Shown: positions 45,664 through 54,118, numbered from the stretch's first letter. The stretch: 64,000 bases of DNA from Pedobacter sp. BS3 (GCF_008274585.1 NZ_VTRT01000001.1:744001-808000); one strand, 5' to 3'. The notes: generated by a model from the letters alone, not told the origin. Made by a program: numbers and translations.

Positions 45664-47769
45664 TTGCCTCATCATCTTTTAGATACGCCTATAGAATATT
45701 TAAAAGGAGTTGGCCCGCAAAGAGGAGAACTGCTTAAAAAGGAGTTGTCTATATTTACCTATAGCGATCTGCTCTATTATTATCCCTTCAGATATATAGA
45801 CCGTACCCAGTTCTACAAGATCAGCAGTCTGAAACCAGAGCTTCCAATGGTACAGGTTTTAGGCCGTGTTGTATCAAAGGAAATTATTGGCGAAAAGCAA
45901 AAGAAGCGCCTGGTAGCTTTATTAAAAGATGATACCGGCTTGCTGGAGCTCGTATGGTTTCAGGGAATAAAATGGATAGATTCTTTGCTGCAACCCGGTT
46001 TGGTATTTATTGTTTTTGGTAAACCCAGCAGCTTTAATGGGAAGCTGAGCATGTCTCACCCCGAGCTGGAACTGTATGACCCGGAAAATAAAAAACCCGG
46101 TAATCTTGCCTTGCAGCCGGTTTACGGCTCAACAGAAAAACTGAAACAATATTCCTTAGATTCCAAAGGTATTCAGCGACTAACAGCTAACCTGTTACAG
46201 GTGGTGCTGAGCCATGTACCGGAAACACTTCCCGATTATATTTTACAACAGTATCGTTTAATTTCAAAACGCCTGGCGCTCCAGCATATTCACTTTCCGT
46301 CGGATGTTAACCTGATGCATGCGGCTCAGCAACGCATTAAATTCGAGGAACTGTTTTTTATCCAGCTTAAGCTATTACGCAACAAAACGGTATTGACCCG
46401 TAAGTATAAGGGATTGATTTTCGGGCAGGTTGGCGATAAATTTAATACGTTTTACAATGAGCGACTTCCTTTTGAGCTTACCGGTGCGCAAAAACGGGTA
46501 ATAAAAGAGATCAGGCAGGATACACAGCGTGGCGTACAAATGAACAGGCTGCTACAGGGCGATGTAGGCAGCGGGAAAACAGCTGTTGCCTTAATGTGCA
46601 TGCTGCTGGCCATAGATAACGGTTTTCAGGCGTGTATGATGGCACCCACCGAAATACTGGCCCAGCAACATTACCTGTCGCTGGAAAAACTATTGGGCGA
46701 TAACCTGGCCACCATAGCGTTATTAACCGGTTCTACACCCAAAAAGCAACGCAAAATTATCCATGCTGAACTCGAAAACGGGAATATTAATATCCTTATC
46801 GGTACGCATGCCTTAATTGAAGATACTGTAAAGTTTAACAACCTGGGCCTGGTAGTAATTGATGAGCAGCATCGCTTCGGGGTGGAGCAGCGGGCTAAAT
46901 TGTGGACTAAAAATCATGTTCCGCCGCATATCCTGGTAATGACGGCCACGCCTATCCCGCGTACACTGGCAATGACCTTGTACGGCGACCTGGATGTTTC
47001 TGTAATAGATGAGCTGCCTGTTGGCCGAAAGCCGATAAAAACCATTCATCTTTACGAGAGCCAGCGTTTACGGATGTTTGGCTTTATGCGGGAAGAGATC
47101 GCAAAAGGAAGACAGGTCTATATTGTATATCCCTTAATAAAAGAAAGCGAAAAGCTGGATCTGCTGCACCTTGAAGCCGGTATTGAAGCTATCTCGCAGG
47201 AGTTTCCGTTACCGCAATACCGGATCAGTATTGTGCACGGTAAGCTAAGCGCCAGCGATAAGGAAGCCGAGATGCAGCGTTTTGCCCGAGGTGAAACGCA
47301 GATCATGGTTGCCACAACGGTTATCGAGGTAGGCGTTAATGTGCCCAACGCCAGTGTAATGATCATAGAAAATGCCGAGCGGTTCGGTTTATCGCAATTG
47401 CACCAGCTAAGAGGACGGGTGGGTCGCGGGGCAGAGCAATCCTATTGCATACTCATGTCGGGAAGTAAGTTAAGCAAAGATGCCCGGATCAGGCTTGATA
47501 CCATGGTACGCACCAATAACGGGTTTGAAATCTCGGAAATTGACATGCAGCTGCGGGGGCCGGGAGACATCGAAGGAACCCGGCAAAGCGGCGTATTGGA
47601 TTTGAAACTGGCCGACCTGGTAACCGATCAGGCTATTCTGCAAACCGCCCGCGATTGTGTTATCCGTATTTTTGATGAAGATCCCGATCTTTCTTCAGAA
47701 AAAAACCGGCTGCTCTGGCAGTACTTTAACCAGCGGGAACACGGACTGGTATGGAATAAAATATCCTGA
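45664..47769 (+). CDS. recG: ATP-dependent DNA helicase RecG
   Basis: A 701-residue protein. The wedge domain starts DTPIEYLKGVGPQRGELL; the OB fold has VQVLGRVVSKEIIGEKQKK. The helicase core has LTGAQKRVIKEI, GDVGSGKTAVALM (Walker A), MAPTEILAQQHY, VVIDEQHRFGVEQR (DEQH box), VMTATPIPRTLAM, and QLRGRVGRGAEQSYC. RecG remodels stalled forks and recombination intermediates. No ATG precedes the conserved N-terminus; TTG at 45664 is taken as start, 17 nt after ridA. Confidence 0.95.
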   Translation: MPHHLLDTPIEYLKGVGPQRGELLKKELSIFTYSDLLYYYPFRYIDRTQFYKISSLKPELPMVQVLGRVVSKEIIGEKQKKRLVALLKDDTGLLELVWFQGIKWIDSLLQPGLVFIVFGKPSSFNGKLSMSHPELELYDPENKKPGNLALQPVYGSTEKLKQYSLDSKGIQRLTANLLQVVLSHVPETLPDYILQQYRLISKRLALQHIHFPSDVNLMHAAQQRIKFEELFFIQLKLLRNKTVLTRKYKGLIFGQVGDKFNTFYNERLPFELTGAQKRVIKEIRQDTQRGVQMNRLLQGDVGSGKTAVALMCMLLAIDNGFQACMMAPTEILAQQHYLSLEKLLGDNLATIALLTGSTPKKQRKIIHAELENGNINILIGTHALIEDTVKFNNLGLVVIDEQHRFGVEQRAKLWTKNHVPPHILVMTATPIPRTLAMTLYGDLDVSVIDELPVGRKPIKTIHLYESQRLRMFGFMREEIAKGRQVYIVYPLIKESEKLDLLHLEAGIEAISQEFPLPQYRISIVHGKLSASDKEAEMQRFARGETQIMVATTVIEVGVNVPNASVMIIENAERFGLSQLHQLRGRVGRGAEQSYCILMSGSKLSKDARIRLDTMVRTNNGFEISEIDMQLRGPGDIEGTRQSGVLDLKLADLVTDQAILQTARDCVIRIFDEDPDLSSEKNRLLWQYFNQREHGLVWNKIS

Positions 47770-47812
47770 TGTAATTTTTTCATTCCTGAGCTAATCGCAA
47801 AAATGAAACACC

Positions 47813-47820
47813 TATTTTTG
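47813..47820 (+). promoter_or_regulatory. -7 box upstream of the MFS exporter gene
   Basis: TATTTTTG fits TAnnTTTG and ends 13 nt before the assumed TTG start at 47834. No convincing -33 box was seen. Confidence 0.4.
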
Positions 47821-47833
47821 CAAAAAAATTATT

Positions 47834-49102
47834 TTGGATACCATTAGTCGCCCCGACCCATATTCGGCCCTCAGGTTTCCCGAGTTCAGGGCATTTGTAG
47901 GTGCACGTTTCTTTCTCACTTTCGGCTACCAGATTCAGGCAGTAGTAATTGGCTGGTATATCTATCACTTAACCCGCGATCCCTTATCGTTAGGTATGAT
48001 CGGTCTTGCCGAAGCCATTCCGGCTATAAGTATCGCCTTATACGGCGGTTATGTAGCCGATAAATCAGATAAAACCATCCTGTTGCGGTGGATACTCGCT
48101 GCCATGTTTACGTGCTCATTTGTGTTATTGCTGGTTACCCTGCCATCCATCAAAAACCAGGTTTACCACGGACATATTGTATGGATTATCTATAGTATGA
48201 TTTTCTGCATCGGTATTGCCCGGGGATTTTTATCGCCAGCTATGTTTTCGTTAATGGCTCAGATCGTACCCCGCGATCATTATCCCAATTCATCTACCTG
48301 GAACAGCACCGGTTACCAGATAGCCGCTATTGCGGGGCCGGCTGTTGGTGGTTTATTGTACGGTTATACCGGTATAACCGTAACGTTCACCGTAGTGATG
48401 GCTTTCATCACCCTGTCGTTCATCTCGCTGCTGTTTATTAAAAGAAGACCGCCGCAATATATTCCTAAAGAAGATATTTTTGACAGCCTGAAAGCAGGGA
48501 TACGTTTTGTATTCAATAGTCGCATGTTATTGGGCGCTTTGAGCCTCGACCTGTTTTCGGTGTTCTTTGGCGGGGCAGTGGCGCTTATCCCGGTTATAGC
48601 CAGCGAAGTTTTGCACGTGGGTGCACAACAGTTTGGAATTATGCGGGCTGCGCCGGCCGTTGGTGCTGTATTGACCATGTTGCTGATGGCCCGCTATTCG
48701 CCGATGAATAAACCCTGGCGTAACCTGCTCATTGCCGTTACCGGGTTCGGCCTGAGCATTATCAGCTATGGCCTATCCAGAAATTATTACCTGACGCTAT
48801 TCTTCCTGTTTTTTGAAGGAGCTTTCGATAGCGTGAGCGTGATCATTCGCTCAACCATTGTACAGCTGTTAACTCCGGATGAGATGCGGGGCCGGGTATC
48901 GGCAGTAAATTCGATGTTCATCGGATCTTCAAACGAGATCGGGGCATTTGAATCCGGTTTAACCGCCCGGCTTATGGGGACGGTAACTGCTGTAATATTC
49001 GGAGGTTGTATGACCTTGAGTGTAGTGGGCGTTACCTATCTAAAAACCAAACGCCTGGTTCCCTTGGGCCTAAACGATATACATCCTCCCGGGAAAGAAT
49101 AA
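47834..49102 (+). CDS. MFS transporter, EntS/MFS_3-like exporter
   Basis: A 422-residue inner-membrane protein with about 12 spans. Opening PYSALRFPEFRAFVGARFFL is typical of MFS_3 proteins. LYGGYVADKSDKTILLRWIL is the loop 2-3 motif; SLMAQIVPRDHYPNSSTWNS and VQLLTPDEMRGRVSAVNSMF are the repeated exporter signatures seen in EntS-like carriers. The likely job is efflux of a small molecule, unknown which. The start is taken as TTG at 47834, since no ATG is available before the conserved segment. Confidence 0.85.
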   Translation: MDTISRPDPYSALRFPEFRAFVGARFFLTFGYQIQAVVIGWYIYHLTRDPLSLGMIGLAEAIPAISIALYGGYVADKSDKTILLRWILAAMFTCSFVLLLVTLPSIKNQVYHGHIVWIIYSMIFCIGIARGFLSPAMFSLMAQIVPRDHYPNSSTWNSTGYQIAAIAGPAVGGLLYGYTGITVTFTVVMAFITLSFISLLFIKRRPPQYIPKEDIFDSLKAGIRFVFNSRMLLGALSLDLFSVFFGGAVALIPVIASEVLHVGAQQFGIMRAAPAVGAVLTMLLMARYSPMNKPWRNLLIAVTGFGLSIISYGLSRNYYLTLFFLFFEGAFDSVSVIIRSTIVQLLTPDEMRGRVSAVNSMFIGSSNEIGAFESGLTARLMGTVTAVIFGGCMTLSVVGVTYLKTKRLVPLGLNDIHPPGKE

Positions 49103-49191
49103 TGCTGTTTCCGTTTTGTAATAATTAACGGATATAGTAATTGCAATGCCATAAATTGAACCGGGCCGGCTGAATGAAATCTTTTCGCCAA

Positions 49192-49199
49192 TAGATTTG
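49192..49199 (+). promoter_or_regulatory. -7 box of the LLM monooxygenase gene
   Basis: TAGATTTG fits TAnnTTTG, 12 nt before the ATG at 49212, predicting a very short leader. Confidence 0.4.
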
Positions 49200-49211
49200 T
49201 AACCATTCATC

Positions 49212-50219
49212 ATGGCAGATTTACATTTAAGCATCCTCGACCAGTCGCCGGTTAGAAAAGGCGTTACCGCACAGCAGGCTGTACAAGAAACCATTGAGCT
49301 GGTGAAGCTGGCTGATAAGCTGGGATATACCCGCTTCTGGGTTTCAGAGCACCATAATACCACGACCCTTGCAGGCTCAACGCCCGAAGTGCTGATTGCC
49401 CATCTTGCCGGGGAGACGAAGCGCATCCGGTTAGGGTCGGGAGGCATTATGCTGCCTAATCACAGTGCGCTAAAGGTGGCTGAAAATTTCAGGATGCTCG
49501 AAGTGCTTTTTCCCGGCCGTATTGATTTAGGCATTGGTCGTGCTCCCGGAACAGACCGTATTACGGCATCGGTTCTGAATCCTTCAAACCGCTGGAACGA
49601 GCAGGATTTTATTGAACAGATCATTGATTTGCAGAATTACCTGCACGATACCGCCGATACCAATTCGGCTCAGCCACGCATCATTGCCATTCCGCAAGCT
49701 GAAACAGTGCCCCCGTTATGGCTGTTGACCTCAAGCGGACAGAGCGGGCTGTTCGCCGCTCATTTTGGACTGGCTGTTGCGTTTGCACATTTTATTAATC
49801 CAATTGGTGGCCCCGAGGCCATTAAGCTGTACCGCAACCGTTTTCAGCCTTCCCTGGAGCTAAAGCAACCCGAAGCCAATGTGGCCATTTTTGTTTTTTG
49901 TTCTGAAGATGAGGAAAAAGTGAAGCAACATCAGGCAGTTATGGATTACCGGTTTTTGCAACTGGAAAAGGGAGGCGGTTTGGTTCCAATAACTTACCAG
50001 GATATTAAGGACGTGCTATATACGTCATTTGAGCAGGAGCGGATTGCACATAACCGTAAACGTACGATTACCGGCAATCCCGGCGAAGTAAAATCAAAAC
50101 TGCTTCAACTTGCGAAAGATTACCAGACTACCGAAATTATGACTGTAACTATTACCGAGCACTTTGAAGACCGCTTACGGTCGTATGAATTGCTGGCTGA
50201 TATGTTTGGATTGTATTAA
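49212..50219 (+). CDS. Luciferase-like (LLM class) flavin-dependent monooxygenase
   Basis: A 335-residue TIM-barrel protein: LHLSILDQSPVRKGVTAQQA, GYTRFWVSEHHNTTTLAGST-PEVLIA, IRLGSGGIMLPNHSALKVAE, FPGRIDLGIGRAPGTD, PPLWLLTSSGQSGLFAAHFG. This is the YhbW/alkanal-monooxygenase-like branch, acting with reduced flavin on an unknown substrate. It stands alone with its own weak promoter. Length is normal. Confidence 0.9.
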   Translation: MADLHLSILDQSPVRKGVTAQQAVQETIELVKLADKLGYTRFWVSEHHNTTTLAGSTPEVLIAHLAGETKRIRLGSGGIMLPNHSALKVAENFRMLEVLFPGRIDLGIGRAPGTDRITASVLNPSNRWNEQDFIEQIIDLQNYLHDTADTNSAQPRIIAIPQAETVPPLWLLTSSGQSGLFAAHFGLAVAFAHFINPIGGPEAIKLYRNRFQPSLELKQPEANVAIFVFCSEDEEKVKQHQAVMDYRFLQLEKGGGLVPITYQDIKDVLYTSFEQERIAHNRKRTITGNPGEVKSKLLQLAKDYQTTEIMTVTITEHFEDRLRSYELLADMFGLY

Positions 50220-50285
50220 TGGTATTGGAGAATGGAGTATTAGCTATAGTTTTTGTAAATTTGTTAGATAAAAAGGATGTTCTAT

Positions 50286-50507
50286 ATGAGGACAATAACT
50301 ATCAGAATAGACGAGCATACGAAATTCGGGAAGCAATTTCTTAGCCTGTTAAAGTTTTTCGCCGCAGAAAAAAAAGGGGTAGCAGTGGTAAAAGATGAAA
50401 AAGGTCTTGCTCAATCTGGTATAGAAGCTGCCTTTGAAGATGTAAAACTTGGTAGACTGACCACTTATAAAAACAGTGACGACCTCTTTGAAAAAGTGCT
50501 GAGGTAA
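50286..50507 (+). CDS. Antitoxin-like protein of a degraded toxin-antitoxin pair
   Basis: A 73-residue protein, MRTITIRIDEHTKFGKQFLS, with an acidic C-terminal part (GIEAAFEDVKLGRLTTYKNS-DDLFEKVL). The N-terminal strand plus helix is that of RelB/DinJ-like or DUF2683-like antitoxins, and the tail would wrap the toxin. The ATG at 50286 has AAAAGG 9 nt upstream; an ATG at 50277 is also in frame. TAAATTTG at 50256-50263 is a fitting -7 box. The stop codon overlaps the start (TAATG) of a toxin remnant, so it is now probably an orphan antitoxin. Confidence 0.7.
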   Translation: MRTITIRIDEHTKFGKQFLSLLKFFAAEKKGVAVVKDEKGLAQSGIEAAFEDVKLGRLTTYKNSDDLFEKVLR

Positions 50508-50589
50508 TGTATAAAATAATTACTACCAACCGGTTTGACAAAAGCCTAAAACTTTGCAAAAAGAGAATTATGATTTAACACTGCTCAAC
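50507..50589 (+). pseudogene. Truncated RelE/YafQ-type toxin remnant
   Basis: Starts on the antitoxin stop (TAATG) and reads MYKIITTNRFDKSLKLCKKR, the usual N-terminus of YafQ/RelE-family mRNA interferases. One missing base after KKR sends the frame into ATT-ATG-ATT-TAA (stop 50576-50578); with one A restored the frame reads NYDLTLLN, the expected continuation. Coding similarity then ends abruptly at about 50589, where repeat DNA begins. The catalytic C-terminal two thirds are gone. Confidence 0.75.
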
Positions 50590-50590
50590 T

Positions 50591-50999
50591 GCAATTTTGA
50601 CAACTTTTTAAAAGTCAAAATCAAATCAAAATCAAATCAAAATCAAATAAGCACTGCCCCATGTCTGGCTTAAATTTCAGCCTGAGAATTGCATGTTCGG
50701 TTAACTTAAGCCTTAAAATAATAGAAAAGTTTTAGAACTTCTTGCTTATATCCAACGCAGACAGCGTTTTAAACGCTGTCTGCGTTGTACAGCAATTTTG
50801 ACAACTTTTTAAAAGTTGTCAAAATTAAACAAGCGCACTGCCCCGGCCAAACTAAACTCCGATTGCAGTGTATACCGGCCTGTGGCTAATGCCGATGGGG
50901 GACATGAGCGAAAGCCAGCGCAGTATGAACGGAAAGCGGGGCTACCGGTACCGAAACGATACTGGCACTGCTTTTCAAAAAAGTAAAAACCAGGTTTGT
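50591..50999. repeat. Repeat-rich gene-free region with paired palindromic units
   Basis: Unit A (50591-50660) and unit B (50792-50844) share GCAATTTTGACAACTTTTT-type starts and ACTGCCCC ends. In B the start forms a perfect palindrome with 16-bp arms and 1-nt centre (50794-50826); in A the second arm has lost TGT. Unit A also holds three perfect copies of CAAAATCAAAT (50616-50648). Between them, at 50754-50786, is a palindrome AACGCAGACAGCGTTT-T-inverse. No gene was seen on the plus strand here. Confidence 0.75.
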
Positions 51000-51176
51000 T
51001 TATTCCCGCTTACGCAAAGCGGAAACAATCCAGATAATGATGGCAATAACAATAACAACGCCGATAAGCGCTGTGTAAAAGCCTGCCTTGAAAATACCGC
51101 CAATTACTTCGCAGCTGCTTAATAAACATACTGCGAGGACAGCAATGGCAAGGTATGATTTAGTTAAAAGGTTCAT
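51000..51176 (-). CDS. Small lipoprotein with a membrane helix (58 residues)
   Basis: Reads MNLLTKSYLAIAVLAVCLLS then SCEVIGGIFKAGFYTALIGV and a tail ending SALRKRE. It has a lipobox LLSSC (Cys22), and a second hydrophobic segment (FYTALIGVVIVIAIIIWIVS). Such short proteins with CEVIGGIFKAG are common in Bacteroidota and have no known role. It lies 70 nt before the superoxide dismutase stop's far side, in the same direction but downstream of sod, so the two could share a transcript. Confidence 0.75.
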   Translation of the reverse strand: MNLLTKSYLAIAVLAVCLLSSCEVIGGIFKAGFYTALIGVVIVIAIIIWIVSALRKRE

Positions 51177-51235
51177 AAAATAAAAAAGTAGTGAATTGTT
51201 AATACACTACTTTTTTTAAAAGGTTTTAGAAGCGG

Positions 51236-51847
51236 CTATTTTTTAGCTTTTTGATAGCGCTCTGCAACGGCGTCCCAGTTAACCACGTTCCAGATTGCTG
51301 CTAAGTAATCGGGACGTTTATTCTGGTATTTCAGGTAATAGGCATGCTCCCACACGTCGATACCGAAGATAGGTGTTCCTTTCACTTCCGCGATGTCCAT
51401 TAAAGGGTTATCCTGGTTGGGAGTTGAAGAAACCTGTAGCTTGCCATCGGCAGCTACGCTTAACCAGGCCCAGCCTGAACCAAAACGGGTAGCGCCGGCT
51501 TCTGATAATTTCTTTTTCAGCTCATCAAATGAACCAAAGGTTGAGTTAATGGCTTCAGCCAGTTCACCACTGGGCTGCCCGCCTTTATTTGGGCCTAAAA
51601 CCGTCCAGAATAAGCTGTGATTAAAATGACCACCACCATTATTTCTAACCGCTGCCGGATACTTGGAGATGTTTTTTATGATCTCGTCAATAGATAAATT
51701 TTCTGCATCGGTACCGGCAATGGCTTTGTTTAAATTGTCAACATAAGCCTGGTGGTGCTTGCCATGATGAATTTCCATGGTTAATTTGTCAATATGCGGT
51801 TCTAATGCGTCTGTTGCGTAAGGTAACGCAGGTAATACGAAAGCCAT
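51236..51847 (-). CDS. sodA: Superoxide dismutase [Mn/Fe]
   Basis: A 203-residue cytoplasmic enzyme: [31 protein letters not shown] with the first metal His, [12 protein letters not shown] with the second, [10 protein letters not shown], and [20 protein letters not shown] with the Asp and His ligands. It dismutates superoxide. The [11 protein letters not shown] form is common to Mn and cambialistic types, so the metal is not settled. Its -7 box (TATATTTG on the minus strand) is at 51881-51888. Confidence 0.95.
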   Translation of the reverse strand: MAFVLPALPYATDALEPHIDKLTMEIHHGKHHQAYVDNLNKAIAGTDAENLSIDEIIKNISKYPAAVRNNGGGHFNHSLFWTVLGPNKGGQPSGELAEAINSTFGSFDELKKKLSEAGATRFGSGWAWLSVAADGKLQVSSTPNQDNPLMDIAEVKGTPIFGIDVWEHAYYLKYQNKRPDYLAAIWNVVNWDAVAERYQKAKK

Positions 51848-51880
51848 ATTATGTAATGTTTAAGTGAACAATGAATATCG

Positions 51881-51888
51881 CAAATATA
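51881..51888 (-). promoter_or_regulatory. -7 box of sodA
   Basis: Minus-strand TATATTTG, about 33 nt before the ATG, giving a leader near 27 nt. No clear -33 element was found. Confidence 0.45.
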
Positions 51889-51922
51889 ACGGCTTAGGCT
51901 TAAAATTGTTCAGCTTTTCTGG

Positions 51923-52399
51923 TTAACTTTTGTCACGCTTACGTATAAAGAACTGTTTAACCAGCATGCTGCATTCATTTTCTTTAATTCCGCCGGTAAT
52001 TTCTGTTTTAGGATGAGTTATTTTCTGGTTAAGGCGCATAAAGCCGCGTTGAGCATCGTGAGCGCCAAATACGATGCGACTGATCTGTGTCCAGTAGGAA
52101 GCGCCGGCGCACATTACACAAGGCTCGATGGTAACATACAACGTGCAATCTTTAAGGTATTTGCCGCCCAGGTAATTGGCTGCAGCTGTAAACGCCTGCA
52201 TTTCGGCATGTGCCGTAACATCGTTTAACCGTTCGGTAAGGTTATGTCCGCGGCCAATGATCTTACCGTTGCAAACCACAACAGCGCCTATCGGCACTTC
52301 ATCGGCGTCAAGGGCCAGCTGTGCTTCTTTCAACGCTTCGCTCATAAAAAACTCGTCGGGAGCAACAACCGGTTCATCAGAAAAGTTAATATATCGCAT
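51923..52399 (-). CDS. tadA: tRNA-specific adenosine deaminase (TadA-like nucleoside deaminase)
   Basis: A 158-residue zinc deaminase: DEVPIGAVVVCNGKIIGRGH-N, TAHAEMQAFTAAA with the catalytic HAE, and TLYVTIEPCVMCAGA with the PCxxC zinc ligands. TadA converts A34 to inosine in tRNA-Arg. The extended N-terminus and the KKxF-like end (LVKQFFIRKRDK) fit TadA better than guanine deaminase. It lies 6 nt downstream of csaA in one operon. Confidence 0.88.
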   Translation of the reverse strand: MRYINFSDEPVVAPDEFFMSEALKEAQLALDADEVPIGAVVVCNGKIIGRGHNLTERLNDVTAHAEMQAFTAAANYLGGKYLKDCTLYVTIEPCVMCAGASYWTQISRIVFGAHDAQRGFMRLNQKITHPKTEITGGIKENECSMLVKQFFIRKRDKS

Positions 52400-52405
52400 G
52401 GTATC

Positions 52406-52741
52406 TTAAATTAAGCGGGAGCCGTTGGGAACAGGTTTGTCGATGCAGGTTAGCACGATATCGCCATTCTCGTCGGCAAAGCCGGTAACTAAGAACTGCG
52501 ACATAAAATTAGCGATCTGCTTTTCGGGGAAATTGATAACGCCTACTATCTGGCGCCCCACCAGGCTCTCTTTGGTGTAGTGTTTTGTGACTTGCGCACT
52601 GCTCCACCTGATGCCAAATTCGCCAAAATCAACTTTCAGCTTGTAGGCCGGCTTGCGTGCCTGCGGAAAATCATGTACTTCGAGAACCGTACCTGCCCGA
52701 AGCTCTACTTTTGTAAAATCGTTCCAGCTAATAAATTCCAT
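52406..52741 (-). CDS. csaA: CsaA-like tRNA-binding protein
   Basis: A 111-residue OB-fold protein: [69 protein letters not shown], and the closing [12 protein letters not shown]. The KxAYKL and [15 protein letters not shown]-type motifs define CsaA, a dimeric tRNA-binding protein with chaperone-like activity. Its minus-strand -7 box TATTTTTG (52746-52753) ends 4 nt before the ATG, so the mRNA would be leaderless. Confidence 0.92.
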   Translation of the reverse strand: MEFISWNDFTKVELRAGTVLEVHDFPQARKPAYKLKVDFGEFGIRWSSAQVTKHYTKESLVGRQIVGVINFPEKQIANFMSQFLVTGFADENGDIVLTCIDKPVPNGSRLI

Positions 52742-52745
52742 TCCT

Positions 52746-52753
52746 CAAAAATA
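52746..52753 (-). promoter_or_regulatory. -7 box abutting csaA
   Basis: Minus-strand TATTTTTG, then AGGA, then ATG. The transcription start would fall on or next to the start codon. Confidence 0.5.
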
Positions 52754-52800
52754 AACATCCCGCAAAGGTTTTATGCATATCTTTTAAAAACACTAACTGC

Positions 52801-52890
52801 CGCCATGCTGGCATTTTTGGTTGTCGTACCAGGTTGTTTCTGTAGACGGTGAGGACACCGTCCACGGCTTTTGCGCCATGTTGGCATTTT
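52801..52890. repeat. GGTG-N4-CACC hairpin flanked by 17-bp direct repeats
   Basis: Hairpin GTAGACGGTG-AGGA-CACCGTCCAC (52842-52865, one mismatched pair). CGCCATGCTGGCATTTT (52801-52817) and CGCCATGTTGGCATTTT (52874-52890) differ by one base and bracket it. The right copy overlaps the promoter spacer of the next gene. Confidence 0.75.
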
Positions 52891-52902
52891 GCGTTACCTT
52901 TG
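52870..52902 (+). promoter_or_regulatory. Promoter of the RlmI-like gene
   Basis: TTTG (52870-52873), 21-bp spacer, TACCTTTG (52895-52902), ending 6 nt before the ATG at 52909. The spacer is made largely of the right-hand direct repeat of the neighbouring palindrome element. Confidence 0.65.
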
Positions 52903-52908
52903 CGGGAT

Positions 52909-54099
52909 ATGAATCCGGTTATCAGGTTAAAAAAAGGTAAGGAAAAAGCGGTAAGGCAGCTGCATCCCTGGATTTTTTCGGGCGCTGTTGAACAGGTAAC
53001 GGGGAATCCGGCCAACGGCGATATTGTAACGGTTACCGACCCGGCTGGCAATTTTCTGGCTTACGGGATGTTTAACAGCCAGTCGCGGGTGGCGGTACGT
53101 TTGCTGGAATGGCTTCCTGAAAATCCGATAAACGAAGAGTGGTGGCGCCACCGGGTTCGTAAAGCAATAGCTGCACGAAATACCTTACTTTCATCGGGAG
53201 ATACGGATACCTGCCGCCTGATTTTTAGTGAGGCCGACTTCCTGCCGGGATTTATTGCCGATAAATATGCCGATTTTATTTCGGTTCAGATATTATCCTC
53301 CGGCGTAGACCGGGTTAAGGATATTTTGCTTGACGAACTGGAGAAATGCCTGAACCCTGCGGGGATATTTGATAAAAGCGATAATGGCGCACGAAATCAT
53401 GAAGGGCTGGAGCCTGCCGGCGGGAGATTACGGGGAGCAGAGCCTCCGGCGTTTATCACCGTAAAGGAAAACAATATTGCATACAGCGTAAATATTGCCG
53501 AGGGGCAGAAATCGGGCTTTTACTGCGACCAGCGTGATAACCGGCGTTTGGTTGCCGCACATGCCGCCGGCAAAAAGCTGCTGGATTGTTTCTGTTATTC
53601 CGGCGGGTTTACGTTAAATGCTTTACAGCACCAGGCGGCACAGGTCTATAGTGTAGATAGCTCGGCCCTGGCTATTGAAACGCTGAAGAAGAACATTGCA
53701 CTGAACCGGTTTGATTCCGCCAGGCACCAGGCTATTCAGTCTGACGTTAACCGGCAATTGCGCCTGTTCAAAGAGCAGAATGAAAAGTTTGATATCATTG
53801 TGCTCGACCCGCCTAAGTATGCGCCTTCGCGATCGGCGTTGGATAAAGCGGCCCGTGCCTATAAAGACCTTAACCGCCTGGGTATGCAACTGCTGAATGA
53901 GGGCGGCTTGCTGGCAACGTTTTCGTGCTCGGGGGCTGTGGATATCACCACCTTTAAACAAATACTGGCCTGGGCCGCACTGGACGCCGGAAAAGAAGTG
54001 CAATTTATCGGGCAATTCTGCCAGCCCGAAGACCATCCGGTACGGGCATCGTTTCCTGAAGGTGAGTATTTAAAAGGATTACTGTGCAGGGTGAGTTAA
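52909..54099 (+). CDS. RlmI/RlmK-like 23S rRNA (cytosine-C5) methyltransferase
   Basis: A 396-residue protein with an N-terminal PUA domain (VIRLKKGKEKAVRQLHPWIF-SGAVEQV ... GNFLAYGMFNSQSRVAVRLL). An EEHEB-like middle part has FLPGFIADKYADFISVQILS. The Rossmann methyltransferase domain has GQKSGFYCDQRDNRR, KLLDCFCYSGGFTLNAL and FDIIVLDPPKYAPSR, then LLATFSCSGAVD with the catalytic Cys. This is the RlmI/YccW class that methylates cytosine in 23S rRNA. A Gly/Arg-rich insert (NHEGLEPAGGRLRGAEPP) lies mid-protein. The ATG at 52909 follows the promoter directly. Confidence 0.9.
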   Translation: MNPVIRLKKGKEKAVRQLHPWIFSGAVEQVTGNPANGDIVTVTDPAGNFLAYGMFNSQSRVAVRLLEWLPENPINEEWWRHRVRKAIAARNTLLSSGDTDTCRLIFSEADFLPGFIADKYADFISVQILSSGVDRVKDILLDELEKCLNPAGIFDKSDNGARNHEGLEPAGGRLRGAEPPAFITVKENNIAYSVNIAEGQKSGFYCDQRDNRRLVAAHAAGKKLLDCFCYSGGFTLNALQHQAAQVYSVDSSALAIETLKKNIALNRFDSARHQAIQSDVNRQLRLFKEQNEKFDIIVLDPPKYAPSRSALDKAARAYKDLNRLGMQLLNEGGLLATFSCSGAVDITTFKQILAWAALDAGKEVQFIGQFCQPEDHPVRASFPEGEYLKGLLCRVS

Positions 54100-54118
54100 T
54101 TCTGAAATAGCTTTTCAA

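Noticed and set aside
50868-51122. 84-codon plus-strand frame rich in Asn/Asp
   Set aside because: It is antisense to the small lipoprotein gene at 51000-51176, which has a lipobox and a membrane helix; the Asn run is only the complement of that helix.
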